From Cephalotus follicularis (lineage: Eukaryota; Streptophyta; Magnoliopsida; Oxalidales; Cephalotaceae), in NCBI GenBank assembly GCA_001972305.1, contig BDDD01000045.1, forward strand, positions 183,040 to 247,039: a DNA stretch of 64,000 nt, written 5' to 3'. The notes under the pieces are model-generated. The model was given only the letters and a program-made list of their open reading frames with translations. It was not told the origin of the DNA and did not search any database. The position numbers and the translations under genes were made by a program. The number at the start of each line of letters is the position of its first letter. Position 1 is the first letter of the stretch. Below are positions 23,401-35,400 of the stretch, one piece after another.

Positions 23401-26400
23401 ATCTCCAGATGAAACACTATCATGACCACCATCTACCACTGCACGATTAGCTATCTGAGGTGCCCAATCTGGCTTGCCATGCTTGTCCCAACAATAGTCT
23501 ATAGTATGACCATTCTTGACACAGTAACTACACTTCCTAGGTGGTGTGGGTGGCAATTCGTGTCAACGGGTCGTGTTTTTATCGTGTTTGGGTCGGGTTC
23601 GATTCGGGTTCTGTCGTATTTAGCGGGTCGAAGTCGGGTTTACCCGAATATGAATCCAATTCAAATTAAGTCATACGAGTTAATACTGATATAACTGAAC
23701 AAAATTTAGACTAAACCCATTTAATTTATTATCGAGTCGGGTTCGAGTCGGGTTCACATGTCATGACCCACATTGCCACCCCTCACCAAAAGAACTACCA
23801 CAACCAATATTAGCACAACGACCTCCCCCGAAACAATGGCTACGACCCCGACCCCGACCAACAGTGAAGGCCAAGTTGTCCTTGGGAGAGGACTCGTGCT
23901 GCATAGGATAAGCAACACGTTGAAGTCGAGAGAAGGTATCTGTAAGAGATGGGACAGTCTCACCAGCAAGAATATGTCCTTTTATCTTTTGGAGATCAGG
24001 ATCTAGGCCAGTGAGAAATTTAGAAACCAGAAATTCATTTCGTTGTGCCTTAAGTTTATCAATATCATTGGTGAGAGGCTGAAATACATTTAATTCCTCA
24101 GCAAGACCCTTGAAAGTGCTATAATAATCATGTAGAGGCTTACCAGATTGGCGAAGATGAAACATTTTGTCATAAAGATTATACACCATATTCATATTCT
24201 TGTCTTGAGAATAGGTGTCTTTCAAATCATCCCAGACACCCTTAGCAGTATTATGAAACATTACATTTGCAGCAGTCTCAGGTTCCATGCTGTTCCATAA
24301 CCATATCAAAATCACTGCATTCTCCTGCATCCAATCTTCATATCCACGAGCATCAGGTGCCGAAAGATCACAGTTAAGAAACTTGAGTTTCTTTTTAGCC
24401 ATAATATATATTTTAACCGCTTGAGCCCACAACAAATAATTAGAACTCCCTTTCAGTTTAATGGAGGTAATAGTAACATTAATGTCTCATTCGTTGAGGG
24501 AGTCACAGAAGAAACTTTAGTTTCAGCCATTGTAAAACACCAAGCAATACTATAACGTCAAAACGATCACAATCACCAAAGACAACGCCATCAACAACCC
24601 CACATACAAAAAACAACCGTGGCAAAGGGCTTCATGGCTTCACATCAACACCAAATCATAAAAAATAAAAAAAAACGAGTACAGTAACATCAAGACCAGA
24701 AAGATTCATCATTCCAACCCAGATCAGCGACTAACCAGAAAAATTCCGATGATCGGCGACTAACCAGAAAAATTCCGATGATCGGCACTTGAAACAGAGA
24801 ACTTGAGCACCGTAGAGGACGGCGCGGCGACTAACCATAAAAATTCCGATGATTAGCGCTTGAAACAGAGAACTTGAGCACCGAAGAGGACGGCACGGTG
24901 AGATCAGCGAGCTAGGCTGAGGGACATTGTCTAGCTGTGGAGAAGCGCTAGGATGAGGACGGCGAAGAAGCACGCTAGGGTTTCTATTCTATTAGGTTTC
25001 GTTTTTTTTTTCGTATGTTTTTTTTCTGTTTTGTTTTTGTTTTTTTTTTTTATCTTTAAGAATTCTCTGATACCATGTTGCAAATCAGAGAATTTGACTT
25101 GTGTGTTTTCTAATCACACAGTCTTATGAATTTATATTAATGAAATACTCAGATTCATAGAACCTGGACATAGAGCAAATAAGGAAAAATAACAAATAAG
25201 AAAATACAAAGAGAATATAGCCACTAATTGCTTATAACTCTTAACAATAACAAATAAGGAAATACAGAGGGAATATAGCCACTAATCGCTCATAACTCTT
25301 AACACTCCCCCTCAAGTTGGAGCATATAGGTCACCCATGCTCAGCTTGTTACAACACATGCGAAAGTTAGGGGCAAATAGTGACTTTGTGAGAATATCTA
25401 CCAGTTGATCCGCATCACGTACAAAGTGACAATCCACTCAATGTGTTTGGCCCGCTCATGATAGACAAGATTACTAGCTATATAAATAGTCGCCTGATTA
25501 TCACAAAACATTTTCATCGGCTTTGAAACTAAAAGACCCATTTCAAGAAGTAGAGATCGGAGCCACATCAACTCAGCAGTAGTATGTGCCATTGCCCTGT
25601 ACTCAGCTTCAGCACTTGACCTTGCAACAGTAGTTTGCTTTTTACTACACAACGACACCAGATTACCACCAACAAAAGTACAATAAACCGTATTAGACCG
25701 ACGATCACTTGCCGAACCTGCCCAATCAGCATCGGAATATGCAACAAGATCCATATGCCGATTGGGACGATATATCAAGCCTTTTCCATGAGCACTCTTC
25801 AGATAGCGAAGTATTCTAATGGCAGCATCCCAATGAGCTTTCTGTGGAGTATGCATAAACTGACTAAGTTTTCCCACAGCAAAGGAAATGTCAGGTCTGG
25901 TAACAGTAAGATAAATCAACTTCCCAATCAAACTCCTATACTGGTGAACATCCTTGAGAGGACTACCATAATCATCCCCAAACTTTTGGTGAGGATCCAT
26001 AGGAATATCAACTGGTTTAGAATCAAGCATACCTGTTTCAGACAACAAATCTAAAACATATTTCCTTTGGGACAAACAGACTCCTTTCTTATTTCTTACA
26101 ACCTCAATACCAAGAAAGTAATGGAGATCACCCAGGTCCTTAGTCTGAAACTGTTGTTGTAAATAAGACTTTACCTCTATTATACCTACTACATCATCAC
26201 TTGAGACAATTATATCATCCACATAAACAACTAACACAACCAGTTTGCCATTATGACGACGAACAAACACAGAATGATCAAAGTAGCACTGCGTGAAGCC
26301 ATACGATACTACCATTGCACTAAATTTCTCAAACCAAAACCTAGGAGACTGTTTGAGACCATAAATTGCCTTCTGTAGTCTGCACACCCAAGTTTCATTC

Positions 26401-29400
26401 TCCTCCTGAGCAACATAACTTGGAGGTTGCTCCATATAAACTTCCTCACTAAGCTCACCATATAAGAACGCATTTTTGATATCCAACTGAAATAACGGCC
26501 AATCAAAGTTAACAGCCAAAGAAATGATTAAACGAACTGAGTTCAATCGAGCAACCGGGGAGAAGGTCTCAAAATAGTCAACACCATAAGTTTGAGTATA
26601 CCCCTTGGCAACCAGACGAGCTTTGAGCCGCCCAACAGACCCTTTAGGATGGTACTTAATAGTATACACCCATCGACACCGGACAAGATCCTTACCAGGT
26701 GGTAAATCCAGTATATATCATGTATTACGAGATAAAACAACATCTATTTCCATATCCATTGCGTCCTTCCCTCCCGGAGTACGGAGGGCCTCAACATAGG
26801 TTTTGGGTAGAGATGTAGTAGACAAGGATAAGGCCAAGGCGTGGACAGATGATGGCAAGTGAGAGATAGAAACATAGTTATCAATGGAATAAATAAGATT
26901 AGATCTTTTAGTGAGAGAATGTTTACCTTTTCGCTACGCGATGGGTAGATCATTCGAGGAGGAAGATGGTGGAACTTCACAGAGGAACATGATGGTGGTG
27001 GAATCGATACAGATGGAGCTGATGGTACCATCTCTGTCTGGGAAGTGGTCTTCTGCCGCCATTGATAGACCTGGTCATAGAACTCAAATGGTGGAGACTA
27101 CTTACTAGGAGTATCTGAAAAAGGAATCAAGGTAGGAATAGGTGGAGTAGATGGCACCTGCCAAACATCCTTGGGAACCATAGGAGATGGACCAAAATAC
27201 GAATGGCCTTCAAAAAATGTAACATCAGCACTGACAAAATACATTTGCCCTATAGAGTCATAACACTTATAACCTTTCTGTGTACTAGAATAACCTAGAA
27301 AAACGTATTTAGTTGACCTAGAGGAAAGTTTATCAGTGTTTATATGGAGATTGTGAACGAAACAAATACACCCAAAAACACGAGGAGGTAAGTGAAAAAC
27401 CAGTTGATTGGGAAAATAATAGAAAAATGAGACTTCTCGGCAAGAACAGAAGATGGCATGCGATTAATCAAATAACACGCAGTAAGAACTTCTTCACACC
27501 AAAATTGTTTTGGAACATGCAAATGCATCATAATAGTACGAGCCACCTCAAGCAAATGTCTATTTTTACATTCCGTCACCCCGTTTTGTTGAGGCGTGTA
27601 CGAACAACTAGTCTGATGAATCATACATTGTGCTACACAAAAACTAGAAATCTCATTTTGTACATATTACAAAGCATTATCAGAACGCAAAACTTTAATA
27701 GACATACCAAACTGCGTTTTTATTTCATTATAAAAATTTTGGAATACAGAAAGAAACTCAGACCTGTCATTTAACATATATAACCAAGTGAGACGAGAGT
27801 GGTCGTCCACTAAGGTGACAAAATACATGAACCCCTTTCTATTCCTGGCACGACAAGGACCCCAGATGTCCGAATGGACTAAATCAAATAACGACAAACT
27901 ACGAGCCATAGTACGGGGAGGATAGGAAGTACGATGATGTTTACCCAACTCGTCGGCTTCACATTCTATCTTAGACACTGACTTAAAAAACGGAAAAATT
28001 AGCTTTAACCGAGCTAAAGACAAATTACCTAACCGACAATGCCACTGAAAAAGAGTCACACCACCACCAGAAGCAACAGCAGCAGAAGAAGTAGCAGCTC
28101 CACAGTCAAGATAGTATAGTCCATCTTTCTCATGCCCTCCACCAATCGTCTTCCTCGTGTGAAGGTCCTGAAAAACACAATGGGTCAGAAAGAATGTTGC
28201 TGAGCAATTTAAGGTCTTAGTTAACTGACTAACAAAAAGAAGATTTAACGGTAATTGAGGAACATGTAGGACGGTTGAAAGATTAATGGAGGAAGTTGGA
28301 GAAACATTATCATACCCTGATACGGAAGTAGATGAGCCATTAGCAAGTATAACAAATGAAGGCTGGTTAACATGATTTAAAGAGGTGAACAAAGATGACT
28401 TACCAGTCATGTGAGAAGATGCCCCCGAATCAATAATCCAGGGTGTAGTGGAGGTAAAGAAGGCAGTTGTTCCTGCATGAGCAAGAGTAACCGAGGAAGT
28501 GGACCCCATAGATGTGTTATTAGATGTCTCAAGAGTCTGTAAACGTTGCAAAATCTAAGAAAGATCATCACGTTGTGAAGTAGAACTACCACCCGATATT
28601 GAACCCTGTAGAGTATCTCCAGATGAAACACTATCATGACCACCATCTAACACTGCATGATTAGCTGTCTTAGGTGCCCAATCTGGCTTGCCATGCTTGT
28701 CCCAACAGTAATCTATGGTATGACCATTCTTGCCACAGTAACTACACTTCCTAGGTGGTCTGTCACCAAAAGAACTACCACGACCAATATTAGTACCACG
28801 ACCTCCCCCTAAACTACGGCTACGGCCCCGACCACGACCAACAGTAAAGGATGAGTTGTCCTTGGGAAAGGACTTGTGCTGCATAGGATAGGCAACACGC
28901 TGAAGTCGAAAGAAGGCATCTGTAAGATATGGGACAGTCTCACCAACAAGAATGTCTTTTTAGCTTTTGGAGATCAGGATCTAGGCCAGCGAGAAATTTA
29001 GAAACCAGAAATTCATTTCGCTGTGCCTTAAGTTTATCAATGTCATTGGTGAGAGGCTGAAATACATTTGATTCCTCAGCATGTCCCTTGAAAGTGCTAT
29101 AATAATCATGTATCCTTCATATTCTTGTCTTGAGAATATGTGTCCTTCAAATCATCCCAGACACCCTTAGCAGTATTATGAAACATTACATTTGCAGCAA
29201 TCTTAGGTTCCATGCTGTTCCACAACCATATCAAAATCACTGCATTCTCCTGCATCCAATCTTCATATCCACCAGCATCAGGTGCCGGAGGATCAGAGGT
29301 AAGAAACTTGAGTTTCTTCTTAGCCATAATATATATCTTCACCGCTTGAGCCCACAACAAATAATTAGAACTCCCTTTCAGTTTAATGGAGGTAATAGTA

Positions 29401-32400
29401 ACATTAACTGTCTCATTCGGTGAAGGAGTCACAGATGGAACTTTTGTTTCAGCCTTTGTAAAACACTAACGCAATACTATAACGTCACTGCACGACGAAA
29501 ACCATGGAAACTAATCAGAAACAAAAACGAAACCAGATAACTACTACACCATACAATCATCACACAACAAAAGGGTCACCGACAACACATCACAGACTAC
29601 GGCCGTGGCAGCGAGCTTCACGGTGTTGCATCACACCAACAAACCTGACTGCTGATGTCACTAACACCAACAAACCTCTACATACCACTGTATACCGAAA
29701 ACCAGACCTTCAAAAGACGGAAACGTCGTCACTGGAAGAAAACAAAGTCGCCTGAGAGATCGCGCCGCCGGACAAAGGAACCGATCGTCGAAGAGGACGA
29801 CCTGCTGGAGAAGACGACCGTTACACAAGCGAAACCAGAACCAGAGAGATCTCCAAAAAAAAAGGAAACCTCGTCACCGGAAGAAAACAACGTCGCCGGA
29901 GAGATCGCTCTGCCGGACAGAGGAACCGATCATCGGATAGGACGACCTGCTGGACCAGTGCGGCGCCGCTAGGGTTTTTTTTTGTTTTTTGTTTTTTTTA
30001 ATGATTTACTAATTGTCTATTACTCTGATACCATGTTGCAAAATAGAGAAAATGACTTGTGTGTTGTTCTAACCATACAGTCTTATGCATTTATATTCAT
30101 GAAAAATTCAGATTCATAGAACCTGGACATATAACAGATAAGGAAATACAGAGGGAATATAGCCACTAATCGCTCATAACTCTTAAAAGAACTAATACTA
30201 ATTTGCTTGATTTTCCTAATGATATGCTTATTAATCCAGTTTTCAATGTGGAGGATTTGACACTTTATAAAGGTACTTTTTAGCCTCCTGTGTTGCAACC
30301 GATTCCTTATCAGTCACCAGATCCGATTGAAATTATCCTAGTCATATCTTCTCGTGGAGGGTTTCTTTGCTTCATAATCCATTGGATGGGTTGCCCACCT
30401 GATATATTTGGATCAAATGATGTTGTTAGAGTTTGGGTCTAGATTCCTTGAGTGGTACTTTTTGTGATCAAACTCTTTGGAGTAGAGTTCTTTTCAACTG
30501 GAGGAGTATGATGCAGGAGCATCTTGGGCTACATGCGATTCTACCCATGTTAGCATAGGCGTAGTATTAGAAGATAGATGCTTATTATTTACTTGGGTAT
30601 TATTTGATATTTTTATATTTAGTTGGGTTAATTATGTAATTTTATGATTTATGGGATACTCTAATAATTATGAGTTTTATTAGGATTAGAGTTTTACTTG
30701 TATGAATAGGTATGATAAACTTATTATCGGTAGCTTTTGATGAATCAACAAATTGAATAAGAATTCAGTTATCTGGCATCTCCCTCTGGTTATTCTTCTG
30801 GACTTCTCATCACCTTCTTCGGAGATAAATACAATCTCCATCTTTGGTCTTCTCCCCCTTTCTTTTAGTTTTATCCCCACTTTCTACCGATAAAATTCCT
30901 AATTTTTGTTTGAATTTCCCCAAATCCCTAGTTCTTCATCCCAAATTCTGTTTCTTAATCCCTAATTTGTCTTTTTCATTGTCTGCTCTACAGCTGGGTG
31001 TTAAACACTTACTCTATCCTCACTTCTCCCTCTTCCAATACTATTTCTTTTTTTACTCCTCGTAGAGGCTGCGGATTACCAAGGATTTGTAGCGTATGCT
31101 TTTTACTACGGATCAATAAGGATTCGATAATACATGATTTTTATGATACGAATGAATGACGTGTCAAGCTTTGTGATGAAGAACTGCATCTATTTATTTT
31201 TGTTGTTATAAAATGATGTGTACTTGTCTTTATATTTTAGATATTATCCTATATGAAGTAGCAAAAAAATTGCATATTATATATTATTTTCGCAATTTTT
31301 TTATAATGAGGTTATTAAATCTTTTTCAATCTGAATAAAAATATTCACCCCCTCCAAGAAAAAATTCTAGCTTCGTCCCTTTCTATAGGTCAGAAATTTA
31401 TACACATTGAAATCTGTTATGCTTGCAATAGTTCATCAGCAAGCTTTTTTGTAAACCAAATCATTTTGTTAAAACTTCAGGGGTCTGCTGCAAACTACAA
31501 CTTTTTTGTAAGCCCTCTGTAATAGAGTAATTTTCCATGTGGTGGCTGATATTTTATTTCCTGAATTTTTTACTTACATACTCAGTTAAGAATGGTATAT
31601 CCAGTGAAGATAGTAATTATTTACAGATTGATTGTTTTTATCTTGCTTAACGAATACAAGAGACTTTCAGTTTCCATTCTCCGCTTTTTAGACGTTACGT
31701 GTAGATATCCAAATCTATTATTTGTAAGGGCTACATACTGCCACAGTGCCTGGTGTCATATCTTCATTCTTTATTATATTTACCTGACACAGAAGTGGAA
31801 TCAATTGCGATGTTCTCCAATCTTCCTGAAAAAATCATATGAATATCCTTGACCTTATGCACTATTTGCAATTTTTCCTGACATTGTATCAAAATAACTC
31901 AGCTGGTTGTTACTCACGTTTAAACTATCCTTCTGTAGTGATAGGAACTATCCACTAATTACATATTGTTGAGTGCAACTACTCCATATGTTTTTTGCCT
32001 TTCACTACATAAAATGCTAGATGGATAATGAGCTTGCCTTGACATCTACGATGTGCTTATCAGATATTCTTCAGACTATCACCGGGGTTTTGCTTTGCTG
32101 ATGGACTTGCTTCGCTTGCTCTTCTACGGCAAGGGATGAAAGACAAATCTGACAATGGTGTTTTTGATTGGAATGTTACTGGTGCATCTATTTTTTATCT
32201 TTTCATTGAGGTTAATTTTCTTATCTTGAGCCTTCTGCTTGAAACTCTTCTGTAATTGTGATTTTTCTTTTCATGGTGTTACATCTTAAAATGTGGAAAT
32301 TTGAGGGATAATTTGGTTATAGATGTGTCCATGGTAATGGATAAATGTTGTTCTATTATAAGGGAGTGTTTGTAATTTGGTGTCCTCTTGCCCATCTATG

Positions 32401-35400
32401 TTGTGCTAGCAACCTCTTGTCCCTTAGTGTAATATGCAAGAGCAAAGAGGTTTTTTCTATCAAGTACCAACAGAATTCCTTTACGCATCTAGGTGGAACC
32501 TTTCAACTGAATTCAACCTTCTTTTCTCTGGCAAATTGATACTACAACCATACCTGCACTGTTGACCAGCATGTCATATTGACCATCTCTTCACCCCACC
32601 ACCCACCCAAACTAGACGGGTCCTTTGAGCCACACAATAATCTTAATAAAATCACAGAATGACCAAAGGATTTCATATTCATCCTTGTCTTGCTTGAACA
32701 TTTGACTTCTAAAGTTGAAAGTCAATTGGGGAGCCTGCCCGGTGGTGGTCCATGGCTCATTGTTAAAACCAAAAAGTTTTAGCCTATCTCAAAACCAGAG
32801 TCATGCCATGGAGCCTACGCAAAAGGTATCATCTATAAACTTTCCCAATAAACATTACTTTGAAATATTCTTTGAAAGCAGCTGATAGAAAGTTTTCTCT
32901 GATCTATTATGTTCAAATTGTTCTAGTGGTTGTGTATTGTGTTGATTATTTAATAACTGAAAACATAAAAACTGTTATAATTGGTGCCTCACGGTATTGA
33001 AACAAGCTGAATCTCTGGTCATTACCACCTCATTAGACTCTGCTTCATCTGGAATGCTTATTGGATTGAATTACGATAATAGAAATTATAGATAATTCCT
33101 GGCTATTCTATATGAAAGAAAATAAAGATCTTTATGATTGGGGTTTAAGCATGGAAAAATTGGAGCCCAAGTTGTTCACTTATGTTGCATTGCAGCAATA
33201 CTCTTCACCCAAATAAAGCTGTATCAGTGGCTTAAATGTAGGATTTGTATCTTTAATATTTGTGTTTCTGAGTTTGAAATGAAGTTCAAAATGAATTTGA
33301 AAAAGGGTTTACTCTGATCTGTCTTAATTTTCTTATTTGTGACAGTGCATTTCTTACTTCCTTTTAACGCTTGGCCTTGAATTTTTACCTTCCTCCAAGT
33401 TGACTCCTGTCTCAATTAAGCAATGGTGGCAGAATATCAGAATGGAGCATTCAGAACCCCTTCTACAATATTCTCCAGAAGCTGTTGAGTTTGATGAAGA
33501 CATAGATGTCCAGAGAGAAAGAAATAGGATGCTTTCAGGTTCGATTGATAATGCCATCATCTACTTGCGTAATCTTCGCAAGGTATAACCATCATAATTA
33601 TCTCTTTAAGGTGTAGTTTCCTAATGCTGAAATAAAGCATTCTGGTATTGATTTATTGTGACATCTGACACCGATTTCAGGTTTATCCTGGTAGAAAGCA
33701 AAATGTCACAAAAGTAGCTGTAGATTCATTGACTTTCGCAGTTCAAGCTGGAGAATGTTTTGGCTTTTTAGGAACAAATGGAGCTGGGAAGACTACTACT
33801 CTCTCTATGCTATCTGGTAAGCATCTAAGATGCAAAACTTCATTCTTGCAAGATATGTTTCCAACTCATTTGAAATGCAGTTAATTGATCAATTGGAGAT
33901 TTTCACTTCCCCGGGGAATGACTACATTTTGTGACTATTGATTAAACTATTATATTGTTTTTGCTAACAACTTGATAATGCCGTAGATATTACACAATTA
34001 TACTAGGAGTAATAGTTTATATTTGTGTAGCTTAAAAATTTCTGTGGAAGAATTTTTGAGGTTCAATTACTCATTTTGAATTATATGCAATGTTACTAAA
34101 CTTGGACCGGACTGGCTGATCCGACTAGTGAACCAGTCGTTTAGCCGGTCCGAGTCAGTGATTGGATCGGTTTGATAAAAAACCGGTCAATATTAAAGTT
34201 ATATATATTTAGTGCAACACCTAGTAATTAAAAGCTTTATAGCTGGAGTGCTTGAATTTGTTGTAGTTGCTTTTCTTGCATTGATGGAGGGGTTCAAGTC
34301 TCAACCCATCAATTTTTTGAATTTTATTTGTTTTTTTTCTTTTTAGTATTTGTTTCTTTATATATTGTTTTCATCCCCTTTTTTGAGTTTTTTTTTTTTT
34401 CCTTTTTTCAGTTTTGTTTGTTTTTTTTAAATATTTGTTTGTTTTTGTATTGTTTTCATCTTGAATATAAATTATTTTGTTCTTTTCAAGTAAAATTTAA
34501 AATAAATGAAAATGAGTTCTATCATCTAATAATGTTTCTAAAATTATTTAATTTTTTTTAAAAATTATTTAATTTTTTATTAATATTATATCTTTATTTT
34601 AGTTAATTGCACTACTCTAAAAATCATATACATATATTCTAATTCAATACTGAACAAGTAGTAGTCCACAAAATCTCAAACGAGTTCTTTTTATTTAGAA
34701 TAACATGAATTATATGAATTTTTTTGAATTTTTTTTTCTCTTTAGTATTTGTTCTTTATATATTGTTTTCATCCCGTTTTTCAAGTTTTGTTTTTTTCCC
34801 TTTTTTCAGTTTTGTTTGTTTTCTTTTTAATATTTGTTTGTTCTTGTATTGTCTTCATCTTGAATAAAAATTATTTTGTTCTTTTCAAGTAAAATTTAAA
34901 ATAAATGAAAATGAGTTCTATCATCTAATAATTTTTCTAAAATTAATTATTTTTTTATTAATATAATATCTTTATTTTAGTTAATTACACCACTCCAAAA
35001 ATCATATACATATATTCTGATTCAATATTGAACAAGTAATAGTCCACAATCTCAAAGGAGTTATTTTTATTTAGAATGGCATGAATTATATGATGTAATA
35101 TGTGGACTTTACATTTTCTATATTTATATTATTTTTAATTTTGTAATTGACTCACCTGTTGAACTATTGACTCACCAGTTAGAACATTGACCCATCGACC
35201 CGAAACCTCGACCGGGTCAGTGACCGGTCCGGTTTTAATAACTATGATTATGTGTCTTTCATGCAGGGGAGGAATCTCCAACTGATGGAACTGCTTTTAT
35301 TTTTGGCAAAGATATACGCTCGAATCCCAAGGCTGCCCGTCGGCATGTATGGCTTGATTTTTTCCCTTAATATATTCTCACTTTTGAATGTAGCTGTCCA

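Larger units (their letters stand above)
19900..25246 (-). mobile_element. Copia-C1: copia element in the LTR of its relative Copia-C2
   Basis: 5,347 bp flanked by ATAAC (19895-19899 and 25247-25251). Left LTR 19900-20053 (154 bp), right LTR 25076-25246 (171 bp); they differ by about half a dozen substitutions and one 17 bp insertion. The PBS CTCTGATACCA (plus strand) is at 25065-25075, and the purine tract beside the left LTR reads CTTGAGGGGGAG on the minus strand. Coding order is normal but broken. A 234 bp MITE sits in gag (23548-23781). Confidence 0.92.
19783..30188 (-). mobile_element. Copia-C2: copia element, split by Copia-C1
   Basis: Ends TGTTGCAAAATAAAG (19783) and CTCTTAAAA (30188), flanked by GACCT (19778-19782) and GAACT (30189-30193), one mismatch. 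Its left LTR is 19783-19899 plus 25252-25304, interrupted by Copia-C1; its right LTR is 30034-30188, preceded by a PBS at 30023-30033. Without Copia-C1 the element is about 5.05 kb, a normal copia length. Gag, protease, integrase, reverse transcriptase and RNase H are present on the minus strand with several frame breaks. Confidence 0.92.
13961..30995 (+). mobile_element. Gypsy-D: internally deleted Ty3/gypsy element
   Basis: The LTRs start TGATGCGGGAGCACC (13961) and TGATGCAGGAGCATC (30509) and the element is flanked by GGGTG (13956-13960 and 30996-31000). The 5' LTR ends at 15684 and is followed by PBS TGGTATCAGAG (15687). Subtracting E1, E2 and Copia-C2 with their duplications leaves about 4.1 kb. 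Internal coding is only a broken gag and the last part of integrase; protease to integrase core is missing. The purine tract CTGGAGGAG precedes the 3' LTR. Confidence 0.88.
13562..31381. mobile_element. hAT-like non-autonomous element, split by gypsy-D
   Basis: Left end CAGGGACGGATTTAAATGG at 13562; right end on the other strand AAGGGACGAAGCTAGAATT at 31381. The 8 bp TCTATAGG flanks both ends (13554-13561 and 31382-31389), as expected for hAT. Its own sequence is 13562-13960 plus 31001-31381, about 780 bp, without a transposase frame. Everything between is gypsy-D and its inserts. The terminal repeat is short (about 8-10 bp), so superfamily assignment rests mainly on the 8 bp duplication and the CAGGG-type end. 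Confidence 0.75.
13423..32063 (+). other. Giant ABCA1 intron (18.6 kb)
   Basis: Runs from donor GTTGGA to acceptor TTATCAG. Almost all of it (13562-31381) is one nest of mobile elements. The native intron parts are 13423-13553 and 31390-32063, under 1 kb in total, and hold nothing recognisable. Confidence 0.92.

Noticed and set aside
29655-29972. 105-codon plus-strand frame
   Set aside because: Antisense to the Copia-C2 leader, Arg/Lys/Glu/Pro-rich with no domain, interrupted by LTR-associated sequence.
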